A stretch of 64,000 bases of DNA from Herbidospora cretacea (GTDB lineage Bacteria; Actinomycetota; Actinomycetes; Streptosporangiales; Streptosporangiaceae): positions 335,252 to 399,251 of the forward strand of contig NZ_BBXG01000003.1 in the NCBI RefSeq assembly GCF_001570605.1, written 5' to 3'. The translations under genes were made by a program, and so were the position numbers. Position 1 is the first letter of the stretch; each line of letters begins with the position of its first letter. The notes under the pieces are model-generated. The model was not told where the DNA came from. It was given only the letters and a program-made list of their open reading frames with translations, and searched no databases. This document shows positions 1 to 6,961 of the stretch, piece by piece.

Positions 1-42
1 GGCGGGGGCCGGGGCGGGCGGAGCCGTAACGGAGAAGGCCTG

Positions 43-80
43 AAAAAGGGGAACGGCCCCTGCCTTGTGGGCGGGGGCCG
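43..80 (-). terminator. Rho-independent terminator after the OsmC gene
   Basis: A 7-bp stem (CGGCCCC at 54-60 with GGGGCCG at 74-80) has a 13-nt loop. Read on the minus strand it is followed by TTCCCCTTTTT, the expected T-rich tail. It lies 15 nt past the stop of the OsmC-family gene and probably ends its transcript. Confidence 0.7.
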
Positions 81-94
81 TCACCAGCGGGCTC

Positions 95-523
95 TTAGCT
101 GAGGAGCTCGGCGTTCAGGGTGATCTCGGTGCCGGTGAGGGCCTTGCTGACCGGGCAGTTGGCCTTGGCGTTCTCGGCGGCGGCCTGGAACTCCTCGGCG
201 GTGAGGCCGGGGACCTGCGCCTTGACCGACAGGACGATGCCGGTGATGCCCTGGCCGGGCTGGAAGGTCACGTCGGCCTTGGTCTCGACGGACTGCGGCG
301 GGGTGCCGGCCTGGGCGAGGCCGTGCGACAGCGCCATCGAGAAGCAGGACGAGTGGGCAGCCGCGATGAGCTCCTCGGGGCTGGTCTTGCCGTTGGCCGC
401 CTCGGCGCGCGACGGCCAGTTGACGTCGAACGTGCCGACGCCGGACGAGTCCAGCGACACGGTGCCGGAGCCGTCGAGGAGCGCGCCCTTCCACTGGGTC
501 GTCGCGGTACGAGTGGTCGCCAT
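95..523 (-). CDS. OsmC/Ohr-family peroxiredoxin
   Basis: A 142-residue protein of the OsmC family, thiol peroxidases that reduce organic hydroperoxides in the cytosol. The two family cysteines are visible in SSCFSMALSHG (about residue 60) and NCPVSKAL (about residue 125), and the length is typical. The ATG at 523 is preceded by AAGGGA about 8 nt upstream, and a TATGTT -10 candidate lies at 560-565. It is downstream of, and co-oriented with, the guanidine ABC operon (47-nt gap) but has its own promoter-like sequence and terminator, so I treat it as a separate unit. Family assignment is firm; the physiological peroxide is not known. Confidence 0.9.
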   Translation of the reverse strand: MATTRTATTQWKGALLDGSGTVSLDSSGVGTFDVNWPSRAEAANGKTSPEELIAAAHSSCFSMALSHGLAQAGTPPQSVETKADVTFQPGQGITGIVLSVKAQVPGLTAEEFQAAAENAKANCPVSKALTGTEITLNAELLS

Positions 524-556
524 AGCGATATCCCTTCGATAACGGTGATGCCACCG

Positions 557-570
557 ACGAACATAACGCC
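557..570 (-). promoter_or_regulatory. Promoter candidate of the OsmC gene
   Basis: On the minus strand the 14-mer GGCGTTATGTTCGT contains a TATGTT -10 box, placing the transcript start about 30 nt before the OsmC ATG. The identical 14-mer occurs on the plus strand at 8438-8451 before the DUF1707 gene, where it also fits as a promoter. Confidence 0.45.
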
Positions 571-1341
571 TCAGGCCCGCGCGCCCGCCAGGTGGGCACG
601 GTGTTCGCGGCGCACCAGGTCCTCGACCTGCGCCCGGAGGGTGAGGAATTCGGCGGTTCGCTTCACCTCGAGCCCGGTTCCGGGCAGCTCGACCCGCAGG
701 TCGCGGGCCACCCGGCCGGGGTCGCTCGCCAGCACCAGCACCCGCCGCCCCAGGAAGACGGCCTCCTCGACGTCGTGGGTGACCATGACGACGGTGGTGC
801 CGAGGTCCTGCCAGACCTGGCGGATGAACAGTTGCATGTCCTCTTTCGTCTGGACGTCCAGCGCCCCGAACGGCTCGTCGAGGAGCAGGACCTTGGGGGA
901 GCGGGCCAGCGCCCGCGCGATCGAGACCCGCTGCTGCTGGCCGCCGGAGAGGCTGCCGGGCAGCTTGTGCGCGTGCTCGGTCAGCCCGACCTCCTCCAGG
1001 AGCCACTCGACCCGCTCCTTGCGCGCCTGGCGGGAGAAACCCCGCGTCTCCAGGCCGAAGGCGACGTTCTGGGCGACCGTCCGCCACGGGTAGAGCGAGG
1101 GCGACTGGAAGGCCATCCCACGGTCGGGGCCGGGCCCCTCGATCGTCTGGCCGTCGAGGGTGATCCGGCCTCTCGTGGCCCGGACCAGCCCCGCGACCAG
1201 CGACAGCAGGGTCGACTTCCCCGATCCGCTGGCCCCGACGACGGTGACGAACTCCCCGGCGGGGACCTCCAGGTCGATCCGCTCCAGGACCGGCCTGTCC
1301 TTCTGGTACTCCATCGACACGTTCTCGAAGCGCAGGCTCAC
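571..1341 (-). CDS. ABC transporter ATPase, NitT/TauT type (probable guanidine import)
   Basis: A 256-residue ATP-binding subunit of the nitrate/sulfonate/taurine class. Walker A is GASGSGKST (about residues 37-45), the signature is LSGGQQQR, Walker B is VLLLDEPFGALD and the switch histidine lies in VTHD. It energises the permease encoded just upstream. The GTG at 1341 overlaps the permease stop codon as GTGA, so the two are translationally coupled. It is the last gene of the riboswitch-led operon. Its class alone does not reveal the substrate; guanidine is inferred from the riboswitch and the first gene of the operon. Confidence 0.88.
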   Translation of the reverse strand: MSLRFENVSMEYQKDRPVLERIDLEVPAGEFVTVVGASGSGKSTLLSLVAGLVRATRGRITLDGQTIEGPGPDRGMAFQSPSLYPWRTVAQNVAFGLETRGFSRQARKERVEWLLEEVGLTEHAHKLPGSLSGGQQQRVSIARALARSPKVLLLDEPFGALDVQTKEDMQLFIRQVWQDLGTTVVMVTHDVEEAVFLGRRVLVLASDPGRVARDLRVELPGTGLEVKRTAEFLTLRAQVEDLVRREHRAHLAGARA

Positions 1342-2165
1342 ACCGACCACCTGCCGACGCGGGCCCGCAGGATCCTGAGGGTGATGTCGATGGTCAGGCC
1401 GATGAGGCCGATCACGATGAGGATGGCGAAGATCCGGTCGGTCTGGAGGAACCGCTGGGCCCGGGTGATCCGGTAGCCGAGGCCGGAGGTCGCCGCGATC
1501 AGCTCGGCCACGACGACGAGGTTCCAGGCCACGGCGGCGTTGACCCGCAGGGCGTCCAGGATGCCGGGAAGGGAGTAGGGGAACACGACCCGCGCGGCCA
1601 CCCGCGCCCGCCCGGCCCCGAGCGTGGCCGACACGTCGAGCAGCCTGCGCGGGACCTGCCGGACGACGTCGGCGGTCATCAGCGTGTTGAAGAACACCAC
1701 GCCGATGACCAGCAGCGCGATCTTGGACGTCTCCCCGATGCCGAGCCAGATGATCAGCAGCGGGATGAACGCCGAGGCCGGGAGGTACCGCAGGATCCCG
1801 ATGATCGGCTCGCAGAGCGGCTGCGCCCACCCGACGGTCCCCATCAGGAACCCGAGCGGGACGGAGATCAGGATCGCCAGCCCGAGCCCGGCCCCGATAC
1901 GGCCGAGGCTGGCCAGCAGGTCGCCCTGCAGGTCGCCGCTGGCGGCCATCTCCGTGAACGCCGCCCACACCTCGGGCGGCGCGGGCAGGAACCGGTCGGA
2001 GACCAGCCCCGAGACGCTCAGCAGCCACCACCCGGCGAACGGCACCGCGACCGAGGCGGTCCGCAGGATCCAGGCGGTCCGCCGGGACACCTCGGTCTTG
2101 AGCAGCCTGACCCGGGGGGCGGGCGTCGCGGCCTTCTCCACCGGGGGAGACTCCACGCTCACCAT
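1338..2165 (-). CDS. ABC transporter permease, NitT/TauT type (probable guanidine import)
   Basis: A 275-residue inner-membrane permease of the binding-protein-dependent family. A cytoplasmic N-terminus of about 30 residues precedes about six membrane spans (the first around AVPFAGWWLLSVSGL). The EAA-like cytoplasmic loop is seen near SATLGAGRARVAARVV, where the ATPase docks. It ends in a GTGA overlap with the ATPase gene and starts 3 nt after the stop of the 97-residue unknown gene. It forms the pore of the importer encoded here. Confidence 0.87.
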   Translation of the reverse strand: MVSVESPPVEKAATPAPRVRLLKTEVSRRTAWILRTASVAVPFAGWWLLSVSGLVSDRFLPAPPEVWAAFTEMAASGDLQGDLLASLGRIGAGLGLAILISVPLGFLMGTVGWAQPLCEPIIGILRYLPASAFIPLLIIWLGIGETSKIALLVIGVVFFNTLMTADVVRQVPRRLLDVSATLGAGRARVAARVVFPYSLPGILDALRVNAAVAWNLVVVAELIAATSGLGYRITRAQRFLQTDRIFAILIVIGLIGLTIDITLRILRARVGRWSV

Positions 2166-2168
2166 GGC

Positions 2169-2462
2169 TCAGTCACCCCGGTGCGGCGGTGAGAACGGGC
2201 CGTCCCCGGCCGCCTCGACCTGCCAGGTCCCGTCGGCGACCGCCACGACCACCCGCCGGCCCGCGTTGGCCACCGGGCCGGCCGGAAGCGCTTCGGCGAA
2301 CTCGTGGACGACCGCCGGGACCTCGGCCAGGGCATCGGCCAGGGCGGCGATCCGGCTGCGGTCCCCGCCCGCGAGAGTCGTCCCGCCGGTGGGCGCGTCG
2401 GTCTCCTGGGGGCGGCGGGCGGGTGAGGCGATGCGGACGCGGTGGCGGTTGGCGAGGGTCAT
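2169..2462 (-). CDS. Uncharacterised 97-residue protein within the guanidine operon
   Basis: A small soluble protein with no signal peptide, membrane span or cysteine. It has a basic N-terminus, a central Ala/Leu-rich helical stretch (about residues 33-55) and a C-terminus reading RRVVVAVADGTWQVEAAGDG. Its ATG overlaps the stop of the binding-protein gene (ATGA) and the permease starts 3 nt later, so it is inside the transport unit. I do not recognise the family. Guanidine hydrolases can need nickel-loading helpers of HypA/HypB type, but this protein has neither the zinc cysteines nor a P-loop, so it is not an obvious one. Confidence 0.7.
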   Translation of the reverse strand: MTLANRHRVRIASPARRPQETDAPTGGTTLAGGDRSRIAALADALAEVPAVVHEFAEALPAGPVANAGRRVVVAVADGTWQVEAAGDGPFSPPHRGD

Positions 2463-3424
2463 GGCTGGACGGCCTCCACGAACTTGGGCTCGAACAGGCC
2501 CTCCAGCGGCGGCGCCGCGTCCACGAGCCCGGTCGAGACGAGGAATTCGGAAATGAGCTTGGCCTGCCCCTCGAGTTCGCCCGTGAACGCGGCGCGGTTC
2601 TGGTCGAGGGTGAAGATCGTGGTGCCCTTGTCGTAGGTCTCGTACTCGGCGGGCGTGACGCCGCCGCGCTTGGCCATGATGTCCACGGCCGCCGGGCGGT
2701 TCGCCTGGATCCACTCGATCGTGTCGAACCACGTGTCGACCAGGCCCTGGACCGCCTTCTCGTCCTTGGCCAGCAGGTCCCGGGTCACCACGAGGTGGTC
2801 GGGGATCGCGCCGGGGAAGTCGGCCGAGGTCGCGACGGCCGTGCTGCCCTGGCGTTCCAGGGCGGTGGAGGTGAAGGGGGCGAACGCGCCGACCGCGTCG
2901 ACCTGGCCCGCCACGAAGGCGGCGGCGGCCGCGTCGGTGAGCATCGGGGTGAACTTCACGTCGGCCTCGGTGAGGCCCGCCTTCTTCAGGGCGAGCAGCA
3001 GCAGGTAGTGGTCGACGGTGCCCTGTTCGGCGGCGACCGTCTTCCCGCGCAGGTCGGCGAGGGTCTTGATCTCGGGCGCGGCGATGATCTGGTCGTTGCC
3101 GGTCGAGTTGTCGTTGACCAGGACGATGCTCTGCTTCGCGCCGCCCGCCACCGACGCCAGGGTGTCGTTGAGCGTCTGGCTGTTGGCGTCGATCGTGCCG
3201 GTCGCCAGGGCGTTCAGGGAGTCGGTGTAGCTGTCGAAGTACTTCAGCTCGACCGACACGCCGTTCTTCTCGAACAGGCCCTGTTCCTGGGCGACCTGCC
3301 AGGGGAACCAGCCCGGCCAGGCGCTGAAGCCCAGGGTGATCTTCGGGGCGGCGGCGGGGGACTCGGCCGGAGCGGCGCCGCAGGCCGTACAGACCAAAAG
3401 GATCACGAGCAGGCGACGGAACAT
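2459..3424 (-). CDS. ABC transporter substrate-binding lipoprotein (NMT1/SsuA-like)
   Basis: A 321-residue periplasmic-type binding protein. A basic/hydrophobic signal (MFRRLLVILLV) ends in a lipobox-like CTAC, so the mature protein is probably anchored through Cys15. The body has NMT1/SsuA features: a GFSAWPGWFPWQVAQEQGLF segment, then GTIDANSQTLND and LRGKTVAAEQGTVDH. It delivers ligand to the permease and ATPase of this operon. Both ends are coupled by ATGA overlaps, to the hydrolase upstream and to the 97-residue gene downstream. Guanidine or guanidinium as ligand is inferred from context only. Confidence 0.87.
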   Translation of the reverse strand: MFRRLLVILLVCTACGAAPAESPAAAPKITLGFSAWPGWFPWQVAQEQGLFEKNGVSVELKYFDSYTDSLNALATGTIDANSQTLNDTLASVAGGAKQSIVLVNDNSTGNDQIIAAPEIKTLADLRGKTVAAEQGTVDHYLLLLALKKAGLTEADVKFTPMLTDAAAAAFVAGQVDAVGAFAPFTSTALERQGSTAVATSADFPGAIPDHLVVTRDLLAKDEKAVQGLVDTWFDTIEWIQANRPAAVDIMAKRGGVTPAEYETYDKGTTIFTLDQNRAAFTGELEGQAKLISEFLVSTGLVDAAPPLEGLFEPKFVEAVQP

Positions 3425-4545
3425 CACGCCGCTCCCTTCTTCTTGGGGAGGTGACCCGCGCGGACCAGGCACCCGAGGGTGTCGCAGATCACGCGGGTGG
3501 CGATGAGGGAGGTGATGTCGGCGTTGTCGTAGGGCGGCGCGCACTCGACCACCTCGATGCCGGCCAGCGGCCGGGCGTCGGCGATGAGCTGGATGAACTT
3601 CAGCACCTCGCGCGGCAGGAACCCGCCGGGCTCGGGCCAGCCGGTGCCGGGCACGAACGCGGCGTCCAGGCAGTCGACGTCGAAGGAGAGCCAGACCGCC
3701 TCGGCGCCGTCCCAGGCCACTTCCAGGGCGCGCTCGGCGGCGGCCTCGATGCCCATCTCCACGCAGTCGGTGACGGTCATGATCGTGGTGCCGCGCTCGC
3801 GGCCGACCTTCACTCCCGGTCTCGGCGCCTGCCAGCCCCCGATCCCGATCTGCACGAGGTTCTTGGGCGGCACGTTCGGCAGATCCGTGGCGTGGAACCA
3901 GGGCGTGGTGTGCATCCGCTCGTCGAGGTCGGTCTCCTGGGTGTCGACGTGGCGGTCGAAGTGGATGATCCCGATGTTCCCGGCATGGTGCTCGGCCACC
4001 GCCCGCACGGTCGGATAGCCGATCGAGTGGTCCCCGCCCAGCACGACCGGGAACGCCCCCGACGCGTAGACGTGGGAGACGCCCTTGGAGATCTGGTCGA
4101 AGGTCTTCTCGATGTTGGCCGGGATGGTGAAGATGTCGCCCAGGTCGCAGATCGTGATGGATTCCCGCAGGTCGACGCCGAGCTCGAAGCTGTAGGGGCC
4201 GTAGAGGGCGCTGATCTTGCGGATGCCCTGCGGGCCGAACCTGGTGCCTGACCGGTAGGTGGTCCCGCCGTCGAACGGCGCCCCGATCACCGCCACGTCG
4301 TAGTTGCCGCAGAGGCGGACGTCCTCCACGTACGGGGCCTTGAGGAAGGTGTTGATCCCGGCGAAGTGCGGCAGCTCGCCGCGGGAGAAGGTGGGGATGG
4401 TCCGGTCGACGATCGAGTCGGCGCCCTGGAGGCCGAGCTCCAGGCCCCGGGCGATCTCGCGCTCGTGCATCGTGGTGGGCAGCGCGGCCTCGCGCTCCAC
4501 GGCCGAACGGGCCTCGGGGCCGTAGTTGTTGTGGAGGTGTCCCAC
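3424..4545 (-). CDS. gdmH: Ureohydrolase-family guanidine hydrolase (annotated by similarity as agmatinase)
   Basis: A 373-residue arginase/agmatinase-fold enzyme with the dinuclear metal ligands in GGDHS, HFDRHVDTQE and SFDVDCLDAAFVPGTG. It is longer than ordinary agmatinases (about 310 residues) because of an N-terminal extension, as in the nickel-dependent guanidine hydrolases (Sll1077/GdmH type) that split guanidine into urea and ammonia. The strongest argument is context: a guanidine-I riboswitch sits directly upstream and an importer directly downstream. AAGGAG at 4551-4556 is too close to the GTG at 4551 but 5 nt from the GTG at 4545, so I choose 4545. Agmatine as substrate is the alternative. 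Confidence 0.8.
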   Translation of the reverse strand: MGHLHNNYGPEARSAVEREAALPTTMHEREIARGLELGLQGADSIVDRTIPTFSRGELPHFAGINTFLKAPYVEDVRLCGNYDVAVIGAPFDGGTTYRSGTRFGPQGIRKISALYGPYSFELGVDLRESITICDLGDIFTIPANIEKTFDQISKGVSHVYASGAFPVVLGGDHSIGYPTVRAVAEHHAGNIGIIHFDRHVDTQETDLDERMHTTPWFHATDLPNVPPKNLVQIGIGGWQAPRPGVKVGRERGTTIMTVTDCVEMGIEAAAERALEVAWDGAEAVWLSFDVDCLDAAFVPGTGWPEPGGFLPREVLKFIQLIADARPLAGIEVVECAPPYDNADITSLIATRVICDTLGCLVRAGHLPKKKGAA

Positions 4546-4560
4546 GGGCACTCCTTATTC

Positions 4561-4615
4561 GGGAAAAGCCTCAGGTCGAGAGGCAGCCGTCGTGACTGTC
4601 TCCCGGGCTTTTCCC
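4561..4615 (-). promoter_or_regulatory. Expression-platform candidate of the guanidine riboswitch
   Basis: On the transcript, GGGAAAAGCC (4615 down to 4606, in the 3' part of the aptamer) is perfectly complementary to GGCTTTTCCC (4570 down to 4561), which ends 4 nt before the ribosome-binding site at 4551-4556. Pairing would disrupt the aptamer and could alter access to the start. No U-run follows, so translational control looks more likely than termination. Confidence 0.45.
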
Positions 4616-4684
4616 CCGCCGTGGAACGGCCTGGCGGCCGCCTGCACCTCTCGGACCAGCCTCCCGGGGGAGCGGAACCCTAGG
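4598..4684 (-). promoter_or_regulatory. Guanidine-I (ykkC) riboswitch aptamer
   Basis: Minus-strand blocks match the conserved ykkC core in order: CTAGGGTTCCG (from 4683), GGTCCGAGAGGTG, a variable GC-rich stem, CACGGCGGG and AAAAGCCCGGGAGA (ending at 4599). This class binds guanidinium and switches on detoxification or utilisation genes. It lies 50-140 nt upstream of the guanidine hydrolase start, on the same strand, and explains regulation of the whole operon. Confidence 0.88.
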
Positions 4685-4689
4685 TGCGC

Positions 4690-4706
4690 CTCACCCTCCG
4701 GGTGAG
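4690..4706 (-). terminator. Small hairpin between aidB and the guanidine riboswitch
   Basis: CTCACCC-TCC-GGGTGAG forms a 7-bp stem with a 3-nt loop in the gap between the aidB stop and the riboswitch. There is no T-tract, so it could be an intrinsic-like terminator of aidB or a structural spacer. Confidence 0.35.
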
Positions 4707-4768
4707 TCCCCTTCATGAGAGCGCCGGTCGATTTCCTCCGTGTTTCCGGCGAGTAGCGGTCGGGTGAC

Positions 4769-6367
4769 TCAGACCCGGTCGAGGATCGCGTCGAGGTCCC
4801 GGCCGGGCCCCAGCGCGCCGTAGGCGCGGCCCGAGCCGCCCAGCCGGGAGGCGCAGAACGCGTCGGCGACGCCGGAGGGGGCGAACCTGATCAGCAGCGA
4901 CGCCTGGAGGACCAGCGCCATCTCCTCGGCCAGCCGCCGGGCGTCGGCCTCGGTGGCGTGCGCGAGCGTCTTGCGGACCCGGCTGACGGCCTCCGACACC
5001 CGGGGGTCGGCGGCCAGCTCGACCTCGGCGAAGAACGCCTCCCCGGCCTCGGCGTCGCGGGTGAGCGCCCGCATCAGGTCGAGCGCCGCGACGTTCCCCG
5101 ACCCCTCCCAGATCCCGTTCAGCGGCGACTCGCGGAACAGCCGGGGCATCCCCGACTCCTCGACGTAGCCGTTGCCGCCCAGGCATTCGAGCGCCTCGGC
5201 GGCGTGGCCGGCGGCGCGCTTGCAGACCCAGTACTTCCCGGCCGCCAGCGCGATCCGGCGGAACAGCCCCTCCTGCGCCCGCCCGGCCAGGGCCCGGTCG
5301 GTCGCCCCGGCCAGCCGCATCATCAGCACGGTGGCCGCCTCGGACTCCAGCGCGAGGTCGGCCAGCACGTTGCGCATGAGCGGCTGGTCGATCAGCGGCC
5401 TGCCGAAGGCCGAGCGGTGCCGGGCGTGGTGGACGGCCTGGGTCAGCCCCAGCCGCATCCCGGCCGCCGATCCGATCACGCAGTCGAGCCTGGTCATGTT
5501 GACCATCTCGATGATCGTCCGGACCCCGCGCCCCTCCTCGCCGACGAGGAAGGCCACCGCGTTGTCGTACTCGACCTCGGCCGAGGCGTTCGACCGGTTG
5601 CCGAGCTTGTCCTTGAGCCGCATCAGCCGCAGGGCGTTGCGGGAGCCGTCGGGCAGGACGCGGGGCAGCAGGAAGCAGGACAGCCCGCCCGGCGCCTGCG
5701 CGAGCACCAGGAACACGTCGCACATCGGGGCCGAGTTGAACCACTTGTGACCGTTGAGGAGATAGGTCCCGTCGCCGAGCGGCTCGGCGGTGGTCGCGTT
5801 CGCCCGCACGTCGCTGCCGCCCTGCTTCTCGGTCATGGCCATCCCGGCGAGCACCCCGCGCTTGTCGGCAAGGGGCCGCAGCCCCGGGTCGTAGGTCCGG
5901 GAGGCCAGCGCCGGTTCCCACTCGGCCGCCAGCGCCGGGGCGTGCCGCAGCGCGGCGACGGCGGCGTAGGTCATCGAGATCGGGCAGCCGTGCCCCGCCT
6001 CGACCTGGGACCACACGTAGAACTTGGCCGCCCGCGCCACGTGGGCGCCCGGCCGGGCCATCGTCCAGGGCGCGGCGTGCAGGCCGTGCTCGACGGCGAC
6101 CGTCATCAGCTCGTGCCACGCCGGGTGGAACTCCACCTCGTCGATCCGGTGGCCGTAGCGGTCGTGCGTCCGCAGGACCGGCGGGTGCTCGTTGGCCAGC
6201 CGCCCCCACTCCTGCGCCTTCGGCGTCCCGGCCAGCACGCCGAGCTGCCGCAGCTCGCCCTCCGCCCAGTCGGCCCCCTCCCGCACCAGCGCCGCCGCCA
6301 GGGCCGGGTCGGCCGCCACGTCGTGACCGGACAGAGCCGGCACCTGGTTCATCACTTCATGGCTCAT
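4769..6367 (-). CDS. aidB: AidB-family acyl-CoA dehydrogenase
   Basis: A 532-residue flavoprotein of the acyl-CoA dehydrogenase superfamily, AidB branch (alkylation-response protein / isovaleryl-CoA dehydrogenase-like). Recognisable features are the N-terminal MSHEVMNQVP typical of the branch, the flavin-contact MTEKQGGSDVR, GNRSNASAEVEY, and the C-terminal GGNGYVEESGMPRLFRESP and WEGSGNVAALDLMRAL. I chose the ATG at 6367 because it gives the standard family N-terminus; an in-frame ATG at 6376 is an alternative. It is divergent from an ECF sigma gene, with about 60 nt between starts, so a shared promoter region is likely. Substrate or DNA-protection role cannot be read from sequence. Confidence 0.88.
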   Translation of the reverse strand: MSHEVMNQVPALSGHDVAADPALAAALVREGADWAEGELRQLGVLAGTPKAQEWGRLANEHPPVLRTHDRYGHRIDEVEFHPAWHELMTVAVEHGLHAAPWTMARPGAHVARAAKFYVWSQVEAGHGCPISMTYAAVAALRHAPALAAEWEPALASRTYDPGLRPLADKRGVLAGMAMTEKQGGSDVRANATTAEPLGDGTYLLNGHKWFNSAPMCDVFLVLAQAPGGLSCFLLPRVLPDGSRNALRLMRLKDKLGNRSNASAEVEYDNAVAFLVGEEGRGVRTIIEMVNMTRLDCVIGSAAGMRLGLTQAVHHARHRSAFGRPLIDQPLMRNVLADLALESEAATVLMMRLAGATDRALAGRAQEGLFRRIALAAGKYWVCKRAAGHAAEALECLGGNGYVEESGMPRLFRESPLNGIWEGSGNVAALDLMRALTRDAEAGEAFFAEVELAADPRVSEAVSRVRKTLAHATEADARRLAEEMALVLQASLLIRFAPSGVADAFCASRLGGSGRAYGALGPGRDLDAILDRV

Positions 6368-6430
6368 GCCCTCCATCTGACCATCCTTCGCGAACAATGC
6401 GATGCTCGGGTCGACGAGTGGGAGGCGCGC

Positions 6431-6961
6431 GTGGACGACCACCTGTTCCACCGCCGGGTCGTGAGCGGCGACGAGTCCGCTCTGGGGGAGCTGTACGACT
6501 GCTTCTCCGCCCTGCTCCACGGTCTGGCGCTGCGGGTGACCCGCGACCGGGTCGCGGCCGAGGACATCACCCAGGAGGTCTTCGCGACATATTGGGAACG
6601 CCCCCTTGGTTTCGACCCCGGCCGGGGCAGCCTGCGGACGTGGCTGGCCACCATCGCCCACCGCCGCGCCGTCGACCACGTGCGGTCGGAGGAGCGGCGC
6701 CGGGTCGGCGCGCTGGGCCCTCGGCTGTTCGAGCGCCCCGCCGACCTGGAGGAGGGCGTGGTCGCCGCCGACGAGATCGTCCGCGTGCGGGAGGCGGTCC
6801 GCGCCCTGCCCGACGGGCTGCGCCAGGTGATCGAGCTCGCCTACTACGGAGGCCGGACCTACCGCGAGGTGGCGGTGGAGATCGGCGTGCCGGAGGGAAC
6901 CGCCAAATCCCGCCTCCGGCTGGCCCTGCGACGGCTGGCCGACGCGCTGTCGGGTCCCTAG
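6431..6961 (+). CDS. ECF RNA polymerase sigma factor
   Basis: A 176-residue extracytoplasmic-function sigma factor. Region 2 includes LRVTRDRVAAEDITQEVFATYW and WLATIAHRRAVDHVRS; region 4 includes ALPDGLRQVIELAYYGGRTYREVAVEIGV, the -35-binding helix-turn-helix. The GTG at 6431 has GGGAGG 5 nt upstream, which decides the start over the ATG at 6359 that would overlap aidB. No anti-sigma gene is adjacent. It is divergent from aidB and convergent with the ankyrin gene, whose stop codon shares a CTAG with its own. Target promoters are unknown; aidB is a reasonable candidate. Confidence 0.87.
   Translation: MDDHLFHRRVVSGDESALGELYDCFSALLHGLALRVTRDRVAAEDITQEVFATYWERPLGFDPGRGSLRTWLATIAHRRAVDHVRSEERRRVGALGPRLFERPADLEEGVVAADEIVRVREAVRALPDGLRQVIELAYYGGRTYREVAVEIGVPEGTAKSRLRLALRRLADALSGP

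Noticed and set aside
2169-2462. Nickel chaperone of HypA/HypB type for the guanidine hydrolase
   Set aside because: The protein has no cysteines and no P-loop, both required for those families.
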